A stretch of DNA of 64,000 nucleotides from Paracamarosporium sp. OC-R06-R3 (GCA_019828545.1 JACVRA010000171.1:558001-622000); one strand, 5' to 3'; positions 12,104-23,263 are shown, numbered from the stretch's first letter. A program made the numbers and translations. The notes: generated by a model from the sequence alone, not told the origin.

Positions 12104-13403
12104 GCTCGCTGATCAGCAGGCATGGCGCTGGCGGCGGCCCAAAAAAACAAAGATTGCCGATAGAGGTCGCCAGAATCGCCGGATTGGGTAGTGCATGAAG
12201 CGTTGGTGGAGGCCCAAGGTGCAGGGTTGACAGGGCGGAGCAGGCGAGTGGCAGGCGAGTGGCAGGCGAGTGGCAGGCGAGTGGCAGGGGATTGGCAGGG
12301 GCGGGCCGGGTTGTGGCTTCCCGATCCAGGCCGGCTATGGGGCGCATCTCAGTCACATCGGGAAGGGAGCTGGGTCGCGATTGCCTGGCTGCAGCTGGAG
12401 GCCGGCGTGCGACTCCACCTCCTCTGCTGCTGCAAGAAATGCACTGCTGGTGGCCGGAACATGGGTTCTGCAGCAGCTCGTCGAAGACTTCGGTCCTCGT
12501 GCAGCCCCCAGCAGCCAACCGCTGCCCGCGTCGCAGGCCGCCGCGACCTCGACGACGCAGGGGAGGCGGCCATTGGGCGGCTCGCGCGTGCATTGCATAC
12601 AGAACAACTCACAGCCGTGACAGCGCAGAGGCAGACGCGCAGAAGGCCCATGGCGGCCGCCGTGCCAGGTCCTCCTGGGGCGTCCTGGGCCTGCCGAGCC
12701 CCGGTCCATGTTTGGGCGGCGGCATGCATTGCTTCTGGGAGGATTCTCGAGTCCGCTGTCCTGTCGACTAATTTGATCGAGACGAGGCGGTGAGACCAAC
12801 GCGCTCTGCTTAAGTTGACGGCCTTGCCCCGTTGCTTGCTGGTCCCCTTTCCGCTGCTTTGCCCCGTCTCCGCCCGTCGTCGACTTCGCCGCACACCGTT
12901 CCGGACGCTTGCAGATTGCCGCCTCCACAACCCTGAGCCACCGACCAAAGCGCCCCTTCTAGCCTTCCCGAGCTGCCTCCTTTCAAACCGCCAATCTCCC
13001 CAGCCCTTAAGTAGCCGTGCCGCCCGCGTCGTGCTTTTTCGCGGAACCCAGCCATCTTCAAGTCTCGTGGAACCCCGGTCCAGGTCACCCGGGAGCCTTG
13101 CACCAAGCGGCTGACTCTCGAGCTGAGAAACACGATTGGACGCGTCCACCCTCGGCGCCTTGCAAACGGTCAACTGCACACCGTCACGCACGACAATAAG
13201 CAGGGTTGGACTTATTTGTGCTTTTTGGAGAAAAGGGAGGCGCCACCCACCTTACTTGTTCCGCCCGGCCCTACGAGTCACCCTCCATACCAGTCACCTT
13301 GTCAGCTTGTTAGCTGAACCGCGACATCAACGACACACCGCGCATCCCATATTACCACTCAATCTCGGATTCTGAGAGCACTACGCTCTCCCACACCACA
13401 GCC
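12104..13403. other. GC-rich divergent intergenic block
   Basis: 1.3 kb between two divergent starts, clearly richer in G and C than its neighbours. It holds an 11-bp minisatellite (listed separately) and long overlapping frames on both strands rich in Arg, Ser and Ala, which I read as base-composition artefacts. A CT-rich tract at about 13320-13400 precedes the downstream start. Confidence 0.5.
12241..12305. repeat. 11-bp minisatellite
   Basis: Four perfect tandem copies of caggcgagtgg (12241-12284), then a fifth diverged copy caggggattgg (12285-12295) and a partial sixth. Seen directly in the sequence, within the shared promoter of the nuclease and the unknown protein. Confidence 0.95.
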
Positions 13404-14225
13404 ATGCACAGGAAGAACCCAATCTCGGTCCTCGTCTACAACGCGCTCTTCCCCAACCCCTCGCCCAACGACCCGCCCTCCTTCTCCGCACACCTCTCCA
13501 AGAATCTCGTGGGCGAAGTCCGCATCGAAACCGCCACCTTCTACGGCTCCCTCGACACAATCGAAGCACGATACCCTGGCCTCAACTACGCACATGCCCC
13601 ACATCGCAAGCGCCTCGGGCGCTTCCCGCACCACAGAAAGCTTTTCGATGCGTTCGACAGACTTGGTTTGACCGACAGCGAGATCCAGGGTTTCTGCAGA
13701 TGGGAGGGCACGCTGTGGGCGCGAGAGCGGTACGAGCGCGACGAGGGTGTCAAGGTACGGGATACGACGGGCATGGAGATTGGGGAGTGGGTTGATCGGC
13801 GGAGAACTGCCTCATCTTCTAGACGTAAGAATGGCATCAACGTCAAAACTGATATCGAAGTCGAGATCGAAGAGGTACCCTCATCAACTGAAATCACTGA
13901 CCCCGTACGGCCTGTCGATACAGAGATGCACGACTCGAGCGAGGAGGAGGACGAGGAAGAAGAAGAGCAGCTCTTAGACGAGAGCGTAGGATTCGCGCTT
14001 AACCAGCGGCTTATGCAGGCGGCGGCGTTGAGAGAGCAGGGCCAGGACGCGCCCATGGACCCCGAGTGGGAACAATACCTCAAGGATGCGCAAGAACGGG
14101 GCGAGCTGAATGTCGAGGCAACGAGAGAAGTGTTAAGATCCATGGCAGGCGAGCTAGCGAGAGTCAACCAGTCCGAGGGCCCATCGGCACCCACACATCC
14201 CTACCCGCCCGCTGCTCCCGCATGA
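13404..14225 (+). CDS. Conserved fungal protein of unknown function
   Basis: Single exon, 273 aa, no signal peptide or membrane segment. The N-terminal 120 residues look like a genuine conserved domain: LVYNALFPNP, IEARYPGLNYAHAPHRKRLGRFPHHRKLFDAFDRLGLT and CRWEGTLWARERYERDEG. I know such sequences as uncharacterised fungal proteins and give no function. A Ser/Asp/Glu run near residue 175 (HDSSEEEDEEEEEQ) separates it from a helical C-terminal part ending in Pro-rich residues. The His/Arg-rich core followed by an acidic stretch could suit a nuclear protein, but that is inference. The start follows a C-rich leader, and strong C/G third-position bias supports coding. Confidence 0.8.
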   Translation: MHRKNPISVLVYNALFPNPSPNDPPSFSAHLSKNLVGEVRIETATFYGSLDTIEARYPGLNYAHAPHRKRLGRFPHHRKLFDAFDRLGLTDSEIQGFCRWEGTLWARERYERDEGVKVRDTTGMEIGEWVDRRRTASSSRRKNGINVKTDIEVEIEEVPSSTEITDPVRPVDTEMHDSSEEEDEEEEEQLLDESVGFALNQRLMQAAALREQGQDAPMDPEWEQYLKDAQERGELNVEATREVLRSMAGELARVNQSEGPSAPTHPYPPAAPA

Positions 14226-14897
14226 GCTATCTACACCGTTTTCGATCTCACTCAGCATCTTGCAAACTATCCAATACCCAGGTTAAACCCCACTACATAC
14301 GCATCCCACTCATCACCCGCCGCGTACACACAACACACACCACCACCCTGCGGCCGCGCAGAACACATCTCCTCGCCATCTACCCGCATACCATCGCTGT
14401 TTTCTAAGCACTGCATGGCGTCCACACGGCGTTACCGGGGCAGCGGGTTTTGGATAGAACCCGGGTGGTTATCGTTGGAGCGATAGCCATACACATAGGC
14501 GATTATTATCATCATCATTATCATCATCTTGTCGGTTGGCTGGCAGAGGATGACTACATAGACTTTGGCTTCGGCATTTGGGACGCATAAGCATAGTTAT
14601 AATGAGGAGAAGACGATTGGCTCGAACGGAATGAAATGGTTCTATTCTTACTCAACCGTGAAATGCGGTTTCTCCACATGCTCCGCTTGATGGTGTGTTG
14701 CCTTGTGGTTGATTAACGCCTGCAAATGCATTGGTCTCGTACTCGTCTCTGGGGCCGTGAACGGTATCTTGTAATCTCGTGGGGGTACCGAGGATACCAC
14801 TCAAAAGCTTCCATCGCCAACGTCGCCCAGGACTTACCCCACATAACAGTCATGTCGTATCTCATAGTCACGATGCTTACAATAAATGTGGCACCCC
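14226..14897. other. Convergent intergenic region with ATC-rich simple repeat
   Basis: 672 bp between two genes whose 3' ends face each other. A trinucleotide-like run of att/atc lies at about 14502-14528. No gene or RNA is recognised. Confidence 0.5.
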
Positions 14898-15769
14898 TCA
14901 CCCAAGCCTCTTGCCCAGCCCAGAGAACCCACCCGCAAAGCCCCTCTTCGTCCCTCTCGCCTGCCTCCCGCTCCCACCCTGCTCATCAACATCCATCAGA
15001 TCCTCATACCCCTCGTCCTTTTTCTGGGCACCCCTCTTCTCCTCACTCAACTGCAACATAACCTCTAGAGCCCTCTCCTTCTTCCGCCTTATCGCCTCGC
15101 GTTCCACAGCAGCCTTGCGCACCTCCGCAACACGCAGTTCCAGATCCTGGAGCGCGGAATCGCACCGGTTCGACCATGTAGAGAGCGTGGATTGCAGGGC
15201 GGGGAGTGAGCCTGGCGCGAGGTCGCGGAGGGGCGCTACGCTTGTGACGAATACGACTGAGTGCGCGGGGTCGAGGGTCGCGGTCAGGAGTCCGGCGTAG
15301 ATGGCTGTTGTGACGAGTTGCTCGAGGGCGCGTGGGGTAGGGAGGTCCAGCGCGGCCGTCAGCGCGGGGTACGTGAGTGTCTTGTGGGAGCGGGCTAGCG
15401 GGAGGAGGGAGAGCATGAGGAGCTTTTCGTGCTGCTTTTCTGAGAGCTTCGGGAGATTCGTATGGCCTTGGATTGTTAATATCGCTGTCGATGTTGTTTG
15501 TCCTCTTGAGCGAAAGTGGACGTGTACACACCCTTGTAATCCTCCCACGTCCCCCATGCGAATATCTCCAGTAATGTGAGGTATGATGAGTAGTCCTGGG
15601 ACTCGCGCAGCTTTTGGATGTTGGGTGTCTGGAGGAGCTCGGCAAAGACAAAAGTATTTGGTGCGGAGGTAGCTTGGGTGACAAGATCGCTGGCTGCTCG
15701 TGGGGAGCCTGCTGTCTTGCTGAGGGCGAGGAAGGGTTCTAGCGCGTTGAGCGCCCTGGTTTGCTCCAT
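14898..15769 (-). CDS. csn7: COP9 signalosome subunit 7 (PCI domain)
   Basis: Exons complement(15532-15769, 14898-15466) give 268 aa. CSN7 is a PCI-domain scaffold of the COP9 signalosome, which removes Nedd8 from cullins and in fungi links light to development. Helical segment MEQTRALNALEPFLAL, then TPNIQKLRESQDYSSYLTLLEIFAWGTWEDYKG, continues after the intron as HTNLPKLSEKQHEKLLMLSLLPLA, followed by the winged-helix part (LDLPTPRALEQLVTTAIYAGLLTATLD). A coiled-coil tail and a basic end (GTKRGFAGGFSGLGKRLG) close the protein. The 65-nt intron begins GTGTGT and ends CAAG; it joins in phase 1. Length and order match CSN7 rather than the longer eIF3m. Confidence 0.9.
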
Positions 15770-16845
15770 TGTGAACGGGGTAGCCTTCCAGTCTTTGAAG
15801 CAAGAGATTGAAACGTAAGAAGAGGGTTAGAGGCGCGTATGTAGAGCTGGGGAAGCTGTGGTGGGGCGTGAATTGTCGTCAACAGGCAGCTGTATGCCAA
15901 GACATACTGTATCGATAACAACGCTGAAGTAAGATATGATTAAGCATGCAGCGGACCCTGAACTTCGGCCGAAGCCCATAGAGGGCAATATCCACCGATA
16001 CGGCGAGTTTGTAATCAGGCACAGCATCACTGTTCAGTTAGTGAAATCTGTCCTTGTTGCGTTCATTGAATGAGCGCCGTCACGCGCAGATTCGTTCGTA
16101 TGGTGGCCTCGTATTCGCTCGTCACTGTACCTGCTATGCAGGAATCAATAGCACGGCGCGCACTAGACAAAGAACTCGATTCATGACAACGTACTCCGTG
16201 CCCAGAGAGTAAAGCGACCGAACCGCCAGGAACCCGCGCAGGTGTGGAGCTAGTTCGTCGCACGTCAATATCAAACCGTCTCTAGTTTCAGTGGAGTGCC
16301 AAGTCTGAAACAGGCCTTCCGCGAAGCGAAACGAGAGCAGTACACCCTAATGTTATTAACAATCCCGCGAGACACCGTTTTTCTTCCGTTCTTTATCGCC
16401 CTGTGAGCGCAGGTCGCATCGACAGCAAAAGTGACCATTTCAAAGCATCCTTCAGCTGGTGGCGTGAGTCCGGATCCATCAGCCAACGCAGCCTATCAGC
16501 CTCTAGCGGGCCCCAACCAACCCTCGACGGCCCGCCATTCGTGGCTGCAGATCGGTCATCCAGCTTCCGCCGTAGCGGTAGATATAATCAAGACATCTGG
16601 CATTGTCATAAAGAAGGCTGGCCTTCTACATCTGCCGACCCGAGCGAGTGCCTGCTCGCCATTTATTGATCCTTCGGTAGTATATATTGCTGCATGCGGT
16701 AACACGGCATCCTCCGGCGCCCCCTTCGACGACCGCCTCACGAGGCCCGCCGCATCTCCCCGCCGCTGACCAGCTGCGGGTTTCGCCCGGAACAAGCTTT
16801 CGCATCGCTCTTCCTTTGCAATATTCCCGATAACTTCTGTACATA
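15770..16845. other. Divergent intergenic region, CSN7 / copper ATPase
   Basis: 1.08 kb between two divergent starts. Several 65-110 codon frames exist but are unlike proteins. TATATATT lies at about 16680, some 165 bp before the ATPase start. No clear metal-response element could be assigned by eye. Confidence 0.4.
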
Positions 16846-19800
16846 ATGGCGTCCTCCGCGAAGGCTGCGGGCGGCGCAACGGCGCACATGGCCACTACAA
16901 CGTTGAAGGTCGGGGGCATGACATGTGGCGCATGCACGTCCTCGGTCGAGTCGGGCTTCCAGGGCGTGAATGGGGTAGGCAGTGTGTCCGTCAGTCTGGT
17001 AATGGAGCGCGCAGTGGTACAGCACGACCCGGAAATCATATCGGTGGACGAGGTCAAGGAGATAATAGAGGACCGAGGGTTCGACGCGGACGTTCTGTCT
17101 TCGGATGTCCCGTTGGCTGCGCCGGATGATTTCCTGAGCGACTCGGAAGAGGAGGATGAAGCGGCAGAGTCTTCGATTGCGACTACAACGCTCTCTGTGG
17201 AGGGCATGACGTGTGGCGCATGTACGTCGGCAGTGGAGGGTGCTTTCAAAGACGTAGCAGGTATCAAGCACTTCAGCATATCGTTGCTATCCGAGCGCGC
17301 CGTAATCGAACACGATACGAAAGTAATTTCGCCCGAGACGTTGGCAGAGACAATCGAGGATGCAGGCTTTGATGCGAAGGTACTAGATACAGTGGCCCAG
17401 GTATCGGAACGACCGCGGAGTAAAAAGGAGAAGAAGCAAAAGACCTTGACCACGACCGTTGATGTCGAAGGCATGACCTGTGGCGCTTGCACGTCTGCGA
17501 TCGAAAGCGGCTTCAAGGATGTGGAGGGTGTGTACCAGTTCAACATCAGCTTATTAGCAAACCGCGCAGTGTTGATCCACGATCCGGCGAAGCTCACAGC
17601 AGAGCAAATAGTAGAAATTATTGAGGACCGAGGATTCGACGCCAGGGTGCTTTCATCTGTAGACGGAAGCGTACAGCAAGGCTCGGCGAACGATGGCCCC
17701 ATCCACCTTAAAGTCTATGGGCTACCAAATCAAAAAGCAGCGGAGGAACTAGAAGCATTACTCCGGAAACGGCCTGGAATTAAATCTGCGACAATCAACT
17801 TCGGCACGTCACGAGCAGTCATTCATCGAGATCCGCAGATCATTGGCCTACGAACGACCGTTGAGGCTATTGAAGCTGCAGGCTACAATGCCATCGTTTC
17901 TGATGCTGATGACAACAATGCTCAGTTAGAGTCGCTTGCAAAAACCAAAGAGATCATGGAGTGGAAGCGAGCGGTCAAGGTGTCTGCTTGCTTTGCAGTG
18001 CCCGTTTTCTTGACGAGCATGGTATTCCCCATGTTCTTACCGTTCCTCGATTACGGAAGCCTACGTATCATGCCTGGTGTCTATCTCGGTGATCTGGTTT
18101 GTCTTAGTCTCACGATACCTGTTCAGTTCGGTATCGGCAAGCGGTTCTACGTTTCGGCATACAAGTCCATTAGCCATGGCTCGCCTACCATGGATGTCTT
18201 GGTTGTCTTAGGAACTTCGGCTGCTTTCTTCTTTAGTTGCGCTTCGATGCTCGTGTCGCTACTTGTACCACCTCACTCGAAACCTACGACTTTGTTCGAC
18301 ACCAGCACCATGTTGTTCACGTTCATCTCTATAGGCCGCTATCTTGAGAACAGCGCCAAGGGTCAGACATCGAAGGCTTTGTCAAGACTCATGTCTTTAG
18401 CTCCGTCTATGGCTACTATCTACGCTGATCCTATCGCGGCCGCCAAAGCTGCCGAGGGATGGGATATTGCCGATGAGAAAGACTCGCGCCAGTCTATGGA
18501 GGGCAACGCGGTCGAAGAGAAAGTCATTGCCACTGAATTGATTGAAGTGGGCGATGTGGTCATTCTCCGACCTGGTGATAAAATTCCCGCCGATGGCACC
18601 GTCACCCATGGAGAATCTTATGTGGACGAAAGCATGGTCACTGGTGAAGCGATGCCTATCCTGAAGAAGAAGGGCACCCTCCTTGTGGCAGGTACCGTCA
18701 ACGGTGCTGGAAGACTCGACTTCGTCGTAACCCGAGCTGGACGTGACACGCAGCTCAGCCAGATCGTGCGTTTAGTGCAAGAGGCTCAGACAAGCCGCGC
18801 TCCCATTCAACGTTTGGCCGATACTGTCGCTGGATACTTTATTCCCATCATCATCACCCTTGGCCTGGCCACGTTTGTCGCCTGGATGGTCCTCAGTCAC
18901 GTCCTCCCGTATCCACCAAAAGTATTCCTCGACCACGCTAGTGGGGGCAAGCTCATGGTTTGCTTCAAGCTTTGCATCGCCGTTATCGTCTTCGCTTGTC
19001 CTTGCGCTCTGGGCTTGGCTACACCGACTGCCGTCATGGTTGGTACTGGTGTAGGCGCTGAACTGGGTATTCTCGTCAAAGGTGGTGCTGCTCTAGAGAC
19101 TGCCACCAAGGTCAACCATATCGTTTTCGACAAAACTGGTACACTTACCGTTGGAAAAATGAGCGTTTCCAAGGCCGACATCAAGGGCGAGTGGGGTACA
19201 GATGCAAAGAAGAATCTTTGGTGGACACTCATCGGGCTTGCAGAGATGGGCTCAGAGCATCCCATTGCAAAGGCTATCGTTGGTTCTGCAAAGGAGCACC
19301 TCAAGCTCGGACCTGAAGGTCATCTCGATGGCTCTGTGGGCGATTTCGAAGCCGTCGTTGGTAAAGGTATTGCTGCCTCGGTCGAAGCTGCTCTGTCGCG
19401 CGATCGCACCCGGTACCGTGTCTTCATCGGAAACGCCGAATACCTCCTTTCTGAAGGTATCAACGTTCCTGACTTCGTCGATGAACCTCTTACTCCCGCC
19501 GCTACACGCTCCGCCAACCCTAGGGCAGGCACACAGACCCGCTCTGCAGGTATTACAACCATCCACACGGCTATCGACAAGACTTACACCGGCACCCTGT
19601 CCCTCTCCGATACAATCAAGCCTTCGGCTCGCGCCACTGTCCTTGCTCTCCGTCGACTCGGCATGACGGCTTCGATCGTCACGGGTGACACTTCATCATC
19701 AGCCCTGGTTGTCGCGGCCCAAGTCGGCATCGACCCTGAAGATGTACACGCCTCCGCCAAACCTGCCGACAAGAAAGCTATAATCGCAGACCTTCAGTCG

Positions 19801-20364
19801 CGCGGCAAGGTGGTTGGCATGGTCGGCGACGGCATTAACGACTCGCCCGCCCTCGCTTCAGCAGACATCGGCATCGCCCTCTCCACCGGTACAGATGTTG
19901 CCATGGAAGCCGCCTCAATCGTTCTCATGAGCACTACAGACCTCCTCGCTATTCCTGCATCCCTCTGCCTCAGTAAGCATATCTTCAACCGCATCAAGAT
20001 GAACCTTGCTTGGGCGTGCATGTACAACGTCGTCGGTCTGCCCTTCGCTATGGGTTTCTTCCTGCCCTGGGGTATCAGTCTGCATCCAATGGCTGCGGGT
20101 GCAGCGATGGCTTCTTCTTCTGTGTCTGTTGTTACTAGCTCGTTGTATTTGAAGTTCTGGAAGAGACCTAAGTGGATGAAAGTCTCGACCTTGGATCCCA
20201 CTGCCGAGATCCCAGAGAGTGAGAAGGAGGCGGAGAGATTAGGATTTGCAAAGAGAGGTCTTTTCAGCACGGCTGTTGATTGGGTCAAGGAGACGATTGC
20301 GGCGAGGAGGAGAAACAGGGAGGAGGCTGGCTACGTGCCACTGCAGAATATGGCGGAGCATTGA
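16846..20364 (+). CDS. P1B-type copper-transporting ATPase (Ccc2-like)
   Basis: Single exon of 1172 aa. It pumps Cu(I) across a membrane, in fungi usually the Golgi, to load secreted cuproenzymes. Three N-terminal metal-binding domains carry GMTCGAC at about residues 24, 120 and 209. A fourth HMA-like fold (residues about 285-350, KVYGLPNQKAAEELEALL) has no CxxC. Then follow eight transmembrane helices, the actuator loop TGEAMP, the ion motif CPC at 718-720 (FACPCALGLATP), the phosphorylation site Asp762 in DKTGTLT, SEHPIAKA, and GDGINDSPALA. A cytosolic tail of about 70 residues ends the protein. Three intact metal sites exceed the two of yeast Ccc2 and resemble CrpA-like copper-resistance pumps of aspergilli, so detoxification at the plasma membrane is an alternative role. 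No introns over 3.5 kb. Confidence 0.95.
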   Translation: MASSAKAAGGATAHMATTTLKVGGMTCGACTSSVESGFQGVNGVGSVSVSLVMERAVVQHDPEIISVDEVKEIIEDRGFDADVLSSDVPLAAPDDFLSDSEEEDEAAESSIATTTLSVEGMTCGACTSAVEGAFKDVAGIKHFSISLLSERAVIEHDTKVISPETLAETIEDAGFDAKVLDTVAQVSERPRSKKEKKQKTLTTTVDVEGMTCGACTSAIESGFKDVEGVYQFNISLLANRAVLIHDPAKLTAEQIVEIIEDRGFDARVLSSVDGSVQQGSANDGPIHLKVYGLPNQKAAEELEALLRKRPGIKSATINFGTSRAVIHRDPQIIGLRTTVEAIEAAGYNAIVSDADDNNAQLESLAKTKEIMEWKRAVKVSACFAVPVFLTSMVFPMFLPFLDYGSLRIMPGVYLGDLVCLSLTIPVQFGIGKRFYVSAYKSISHGSPTMDVLVVLGTSAAFFFSCASMLVSLLVPPHSKPTTLFDTSTMLFTFISIGRYLENSAKGQTSKALSRLMSLAPSMATIYADPIAAAKAAEGWDIADEKDSRQSMEGNAVEEKVIATELIEVGDVVILRPGDKIPADGTVTHGESYVDESMVTGEAMPILKKKGTLLVAGTVNGAGRLDFVVTRAGRDTQLSQIVRLVQEAQTSRAPIQRLADTVAGYFIPIIITLGLATFVAWMVLSHVLPYPPKVFLDHASGGKLMVCFKLCIAVIVFACPCALGLATPTAVMVGTGVGAELGILVKGGAALETATKVNHIVFDKTGTLTVGKMSVSKADIKGEWGTDAKKNLWWTLIGLAEMGSEHPIAKAIVGSAKEHLKLGPEGHLDGSVGDFEAVVGKGIAASVEAALSRDRTRYRVFIGNAEYLLSEGINVPDFVDEPLTPAATRSANPRAGTQTRSAGITTIHTAIDKTYTGTLSLSDTIKPSARATVLALRRLGMTASIVTGDTSSSALVVAAQVGIDPEDVHASAKPADKKAIIADLQSRGKVVGMVGDGINDSPALASADIGIALSTGTDVAMEAASIVLMSTTDLLAIPASLCLSKHIFNRIKMNLAWACMYNVVGLPFAMGFFLPWGISLHPMAAGAAMASSSVSVVTSSLYLKFWKRPKWMKVSTLDPTAEIPESEKEAERLGFAKRGLFSTAVDWVKETIAARRRNREEAGYVPLQNMAEH

Positions 20365-20759
20365 TGAGATGGAGAGAAGCAGGCAAGACGTATCTATTGC
20401 TGTCGATGTTGATACCACAAGCACTTTGGTGCTGTTCCTATATTTTTCCTAGCTAGCGATGTACATATCCTTATTTTTCTGAATATATCCTTTGTCACCA
20501 AACAGATTCTCCGTGTAATGTCTGGTTTCGAGATTAAATGGAATTAGGAATTAAATTATATACCGCTCATTATACGCCTGGCTCGGGATCTAGAGGCTAC
20601 ATAAGAGAAAAACAAAGGGTATGTCGCTTCGAAGCGAATGCATGCCATGCGCAATTCAATGTTCGCAATCCAACTGCAATGCTTCCAAATGTGCAGAATC
20701 GATTCAGCCACCCCAGCTCTCGTCAACCTCTTCCCTCACTTGTCCACCCTCCCTACCCT
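20365..20759. other. Convergent 3' region
   Basis: 395 bp between the copper ATPase and Rab gene ends. AT-rich just after the ATPase stop (about 20440-20570), C-rich near the Rab stop. Presumably the two 3' UTRs; nothing else seen. Confidence 0.5.
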
Positions 20760-21719
20760 TCAACAGCATCCTCTCCGCCGCCCAGTACTCCCACTCAGCC
20801 TAAACACTTCTTCCCATTCTCTTAACTGGCCACCCCCACCCCCACCACGTCTCGGGCCTCTACTCCTAATACTCTCGTTCCCATCATCGATACCCCACCC
20901 TCCCATGTCTCCATACTGGATTCCGCTCTGAGGATCATCCGGATCAATCTCGCCTAGCTCAATCTTGGTCAAGATCATTCTCGCCAGCCGATTGAACAGC
21001 TCGTCTATGTTTTCGCCGGAGAAAGCAGACACCTCCACAGCGACGGGAATCCCGTTTTGTCCTGCCCAGCGCGAGGCCGTGTCGAAGGGCACTTCGCGGC
21101 CCTCGGGAGCAATGGTCGCTTTAGAGTGATTCAAAGCGGTGATGGTGGACCGCGAGGACACGGATGCAGCAGCGGAGTCTGGACCGTCACTGTTATAGCT
21201 GCTGGCGTATGAGTTGCTCCCTATCCTGCCGCCTCCTTCCTCGGCAACATCCATCTTGTTCCCCGCCAGTATGAGGGTGCAGTCTGGGCTTGCGAGCGCG
21301 CGGACATCCTCCATGTACGTGCGCAGACCTTCGAAAGAGCGCCAGCTAGAGACGTCGTAAACGAGGATGGCGCCCGCAGCGCCGCGGTAGTACGATCGGG
21401 AAACGGAGCGGAAGCGCTCTGTGCCCGCCGTGTCCCAGAGCTGCAGCTTTATCCGCTTGCGGGTGCCGCGCGAGGGGTCGCGGGGGTGTATGTGCACGAT
21501 TTTGGACGCGAATTCCACGCCGATGGTCTGGCTGGAGAGGATCTTCCACGACGAGTTTATGAAGCGGTGGAGCATGCATGATCTGTGTGTGTGTTGCTTA
21601 GTGTGCTGTTATGCGGATAGGTGCACGCTGGAGGGGTGATGGACAGCAGGAGAAAGGGAGACACACTTTCCAGCACCGCTTGGTCCGAGTAGAATGACTT
21701 TCGCGAGGTAATCATACAT
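20760..21719 (-). CDS. Rab-family small GTPase (Rab4-like) with long insertion
   Basis: Exons complement(21667-21719, 20760-21582) give 291 aa. It is a vesicle-traffic GTPase. The short first exon encodes MYDYLAKVILLGPSGAGK; the 84-nt intron (GTGTGT to CACAG, CA-rich) splits the P-loop Lys codon, restoring GPSGAGKSCMLHRF. Switch I has TIGVEFASKIVHI, then WDTAGTERFRSVSRSYYRGAAG, NKMD and, in place of SAK, SAF. A hydrophilic Ser/Gly insertion of about 45 residues sits between NKMD and the SAF motif, and an acidic/Gly-rich tail ends in GCC, a double-Cys prenylation signal. Normal Rabs are about 210 aa, so this one is long. The TIGVEFASK/AGTERFRSVSRSYYRGAAG signature suggests the Rab4/Ypt4 branch; the branch call is moderate. 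Confidence 0.9.
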
Positions 21720-23263
21720 GCTGCCCAGCTCCTATACACTCCTTAGCATGCCATCTCCCTCGCGCACTTGTCCCGTGCCTACTCTTGCCGTCTCCTCGCC
21801 GCTCCGACTCGATGCATTGCTTTCTTTTCGGGGCCGGCCCATGGTGTCCTCGCGCAAAGATGTCGTGCGCAAGCGGTGCGCGGATGCTGAGGAAGTGCGA
21901 AGTCTATGTTTGCGCTAAAGGAAAGGTTACTCGAGGGGCGCGGTCGGTGCGCCGCGACGGCGACAGTTGCTGTGGTGCTGTGTTGTTCGAGGCTTGGCTG
22001 GGTTTCTTATCGATGGGACGGCTGGCGAACCGCGGCTCAGGGTTCCGTCACGCGTGGGGTTGCCCGTTTCCCTTCACGTGGAACCGCTTACTTGGTACAG
22101 ACATGGTAGCTATGAGAGTATTCAAGGTGCTTGCGGTGTTTTGTGTCGTTGGGGCGTTATGGGGTGAGTCGACTTGCAGCCCATGCTATAGTTCGTTGGA
22201 TTGCACCACACGAAAACAAAGCTCTCGTAGACATCTGCCAGATTTCAATGCACATCGTTCTCTTTGCTTTTGATTTTTTTTACCAAGTTGTGATCTGATC
22301 CATTACGCTGGGGGAGTGTTCTTTGAAATCCATGCTGGGGTACGTGAATTGAGTGCACGCCAAAGAACCACAAATCGCCTAAAGACATAGTAGAAGCGCA
22401 TGCCCGTCAACTCAGTACGGACATTTACTTGATTCTACAGCACGTTTTGGTATCTCAAGTTGCAATATACACTGCCTCTTGAAATGTTGACTGATCCAGT
22501 GGTAACGTGATGTGGGGATGGAATGATGGTGTGAAGCTTGAATTCGCTTTGAAATGCAACTCTGAAACGACGGACATCATGGAATCAAAACATACAAGTG
22601 CATTTCCCATGATTGTGTCATTATTGAGGAATTCACAAACAGACCGCGGACATTCCCAGCTGATCCATTGCGGCTAGCGCACCCGTATTCCAGACTGCCT
22701 CGGCTCACTGCTGGTCAGTGCTACAACGTCATGGCGCATCAGGGTTCACGGTAACGCCGATCGCACACACGACACTGGGTTTTCGGCTCTTTCACACATT
22801 CCAGCCTCACCAATGAGCCTCGCCTCCTGTGGCCGCCATGTCAGCTTTCAACTTCAGCTCTAATCTTGCACGATCATCATCTCGGCGTCGGAAGAGCGAA
22901 CTGACCGACGAGACAAGGCCTCAAACTGCTAACGTCACTGCTACGATAGGACCCCTGGAAGATACCAAATTTTGCCGCCATACGTTGTCGCGTGCCTCCG
23001 GACACAGTCCCGAAAGTTCCTGCGTTAGTGGCGTCCACGCCTGCGCGGGCTTATTTTGTATTCCGTCACTCTGTGTCTCTTATTCTCTCACGTCTTGCTG
23101 TCGTGTGTGTACATACTGTCTCTTTCTAGCATCGAAATACATACTGTTGCTCTCAACTACCACTGCAAACAGTAATTGTGAATATCAAAGCGTCACACTG
23201 TCGCTCTCACAACTCTCTAGATCCCTCATTACGCGCCTGCCACGCAGAGCAGCATTACCGGAT
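21720..23263. other. Divergent intergenic region, Rab / lipase
   Basis: 1.5 kb with no supported gene. A 162-codon frame at about 21785-22273 reads as Cys/Arg-rich non-protein sequence. The last 250 bp before the lipase are CT-rich, typical of a fungal promoter or leader. Confidence 0.45.

Noticed and set aside
12349..13191. 280-codon minus-strand frame and overlapping plus-strand frames of 170-200 codons in the 12.2-13.2 kb block
   Set aside because: Composition is Arg/Ser/Ala/Gly-rich with no domain, several frames are open at once, and the region is GC-rich, so open frames arise by chance.
21785..22273. 162-codon plus-strand frame between Rab and lipase genes
   Set aside because: No domain, odd Cys/Arg/Trp content, no splice signals giving a better protein.
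22838..23263. Longer N-terminus of the PAF-acetylhydrolase-like protein from an upstream ATG
   Set aside because: The upstream part is low complexity with Cys/Ser runs; conserved sequence begins at MTWLNKINPTP (23264).
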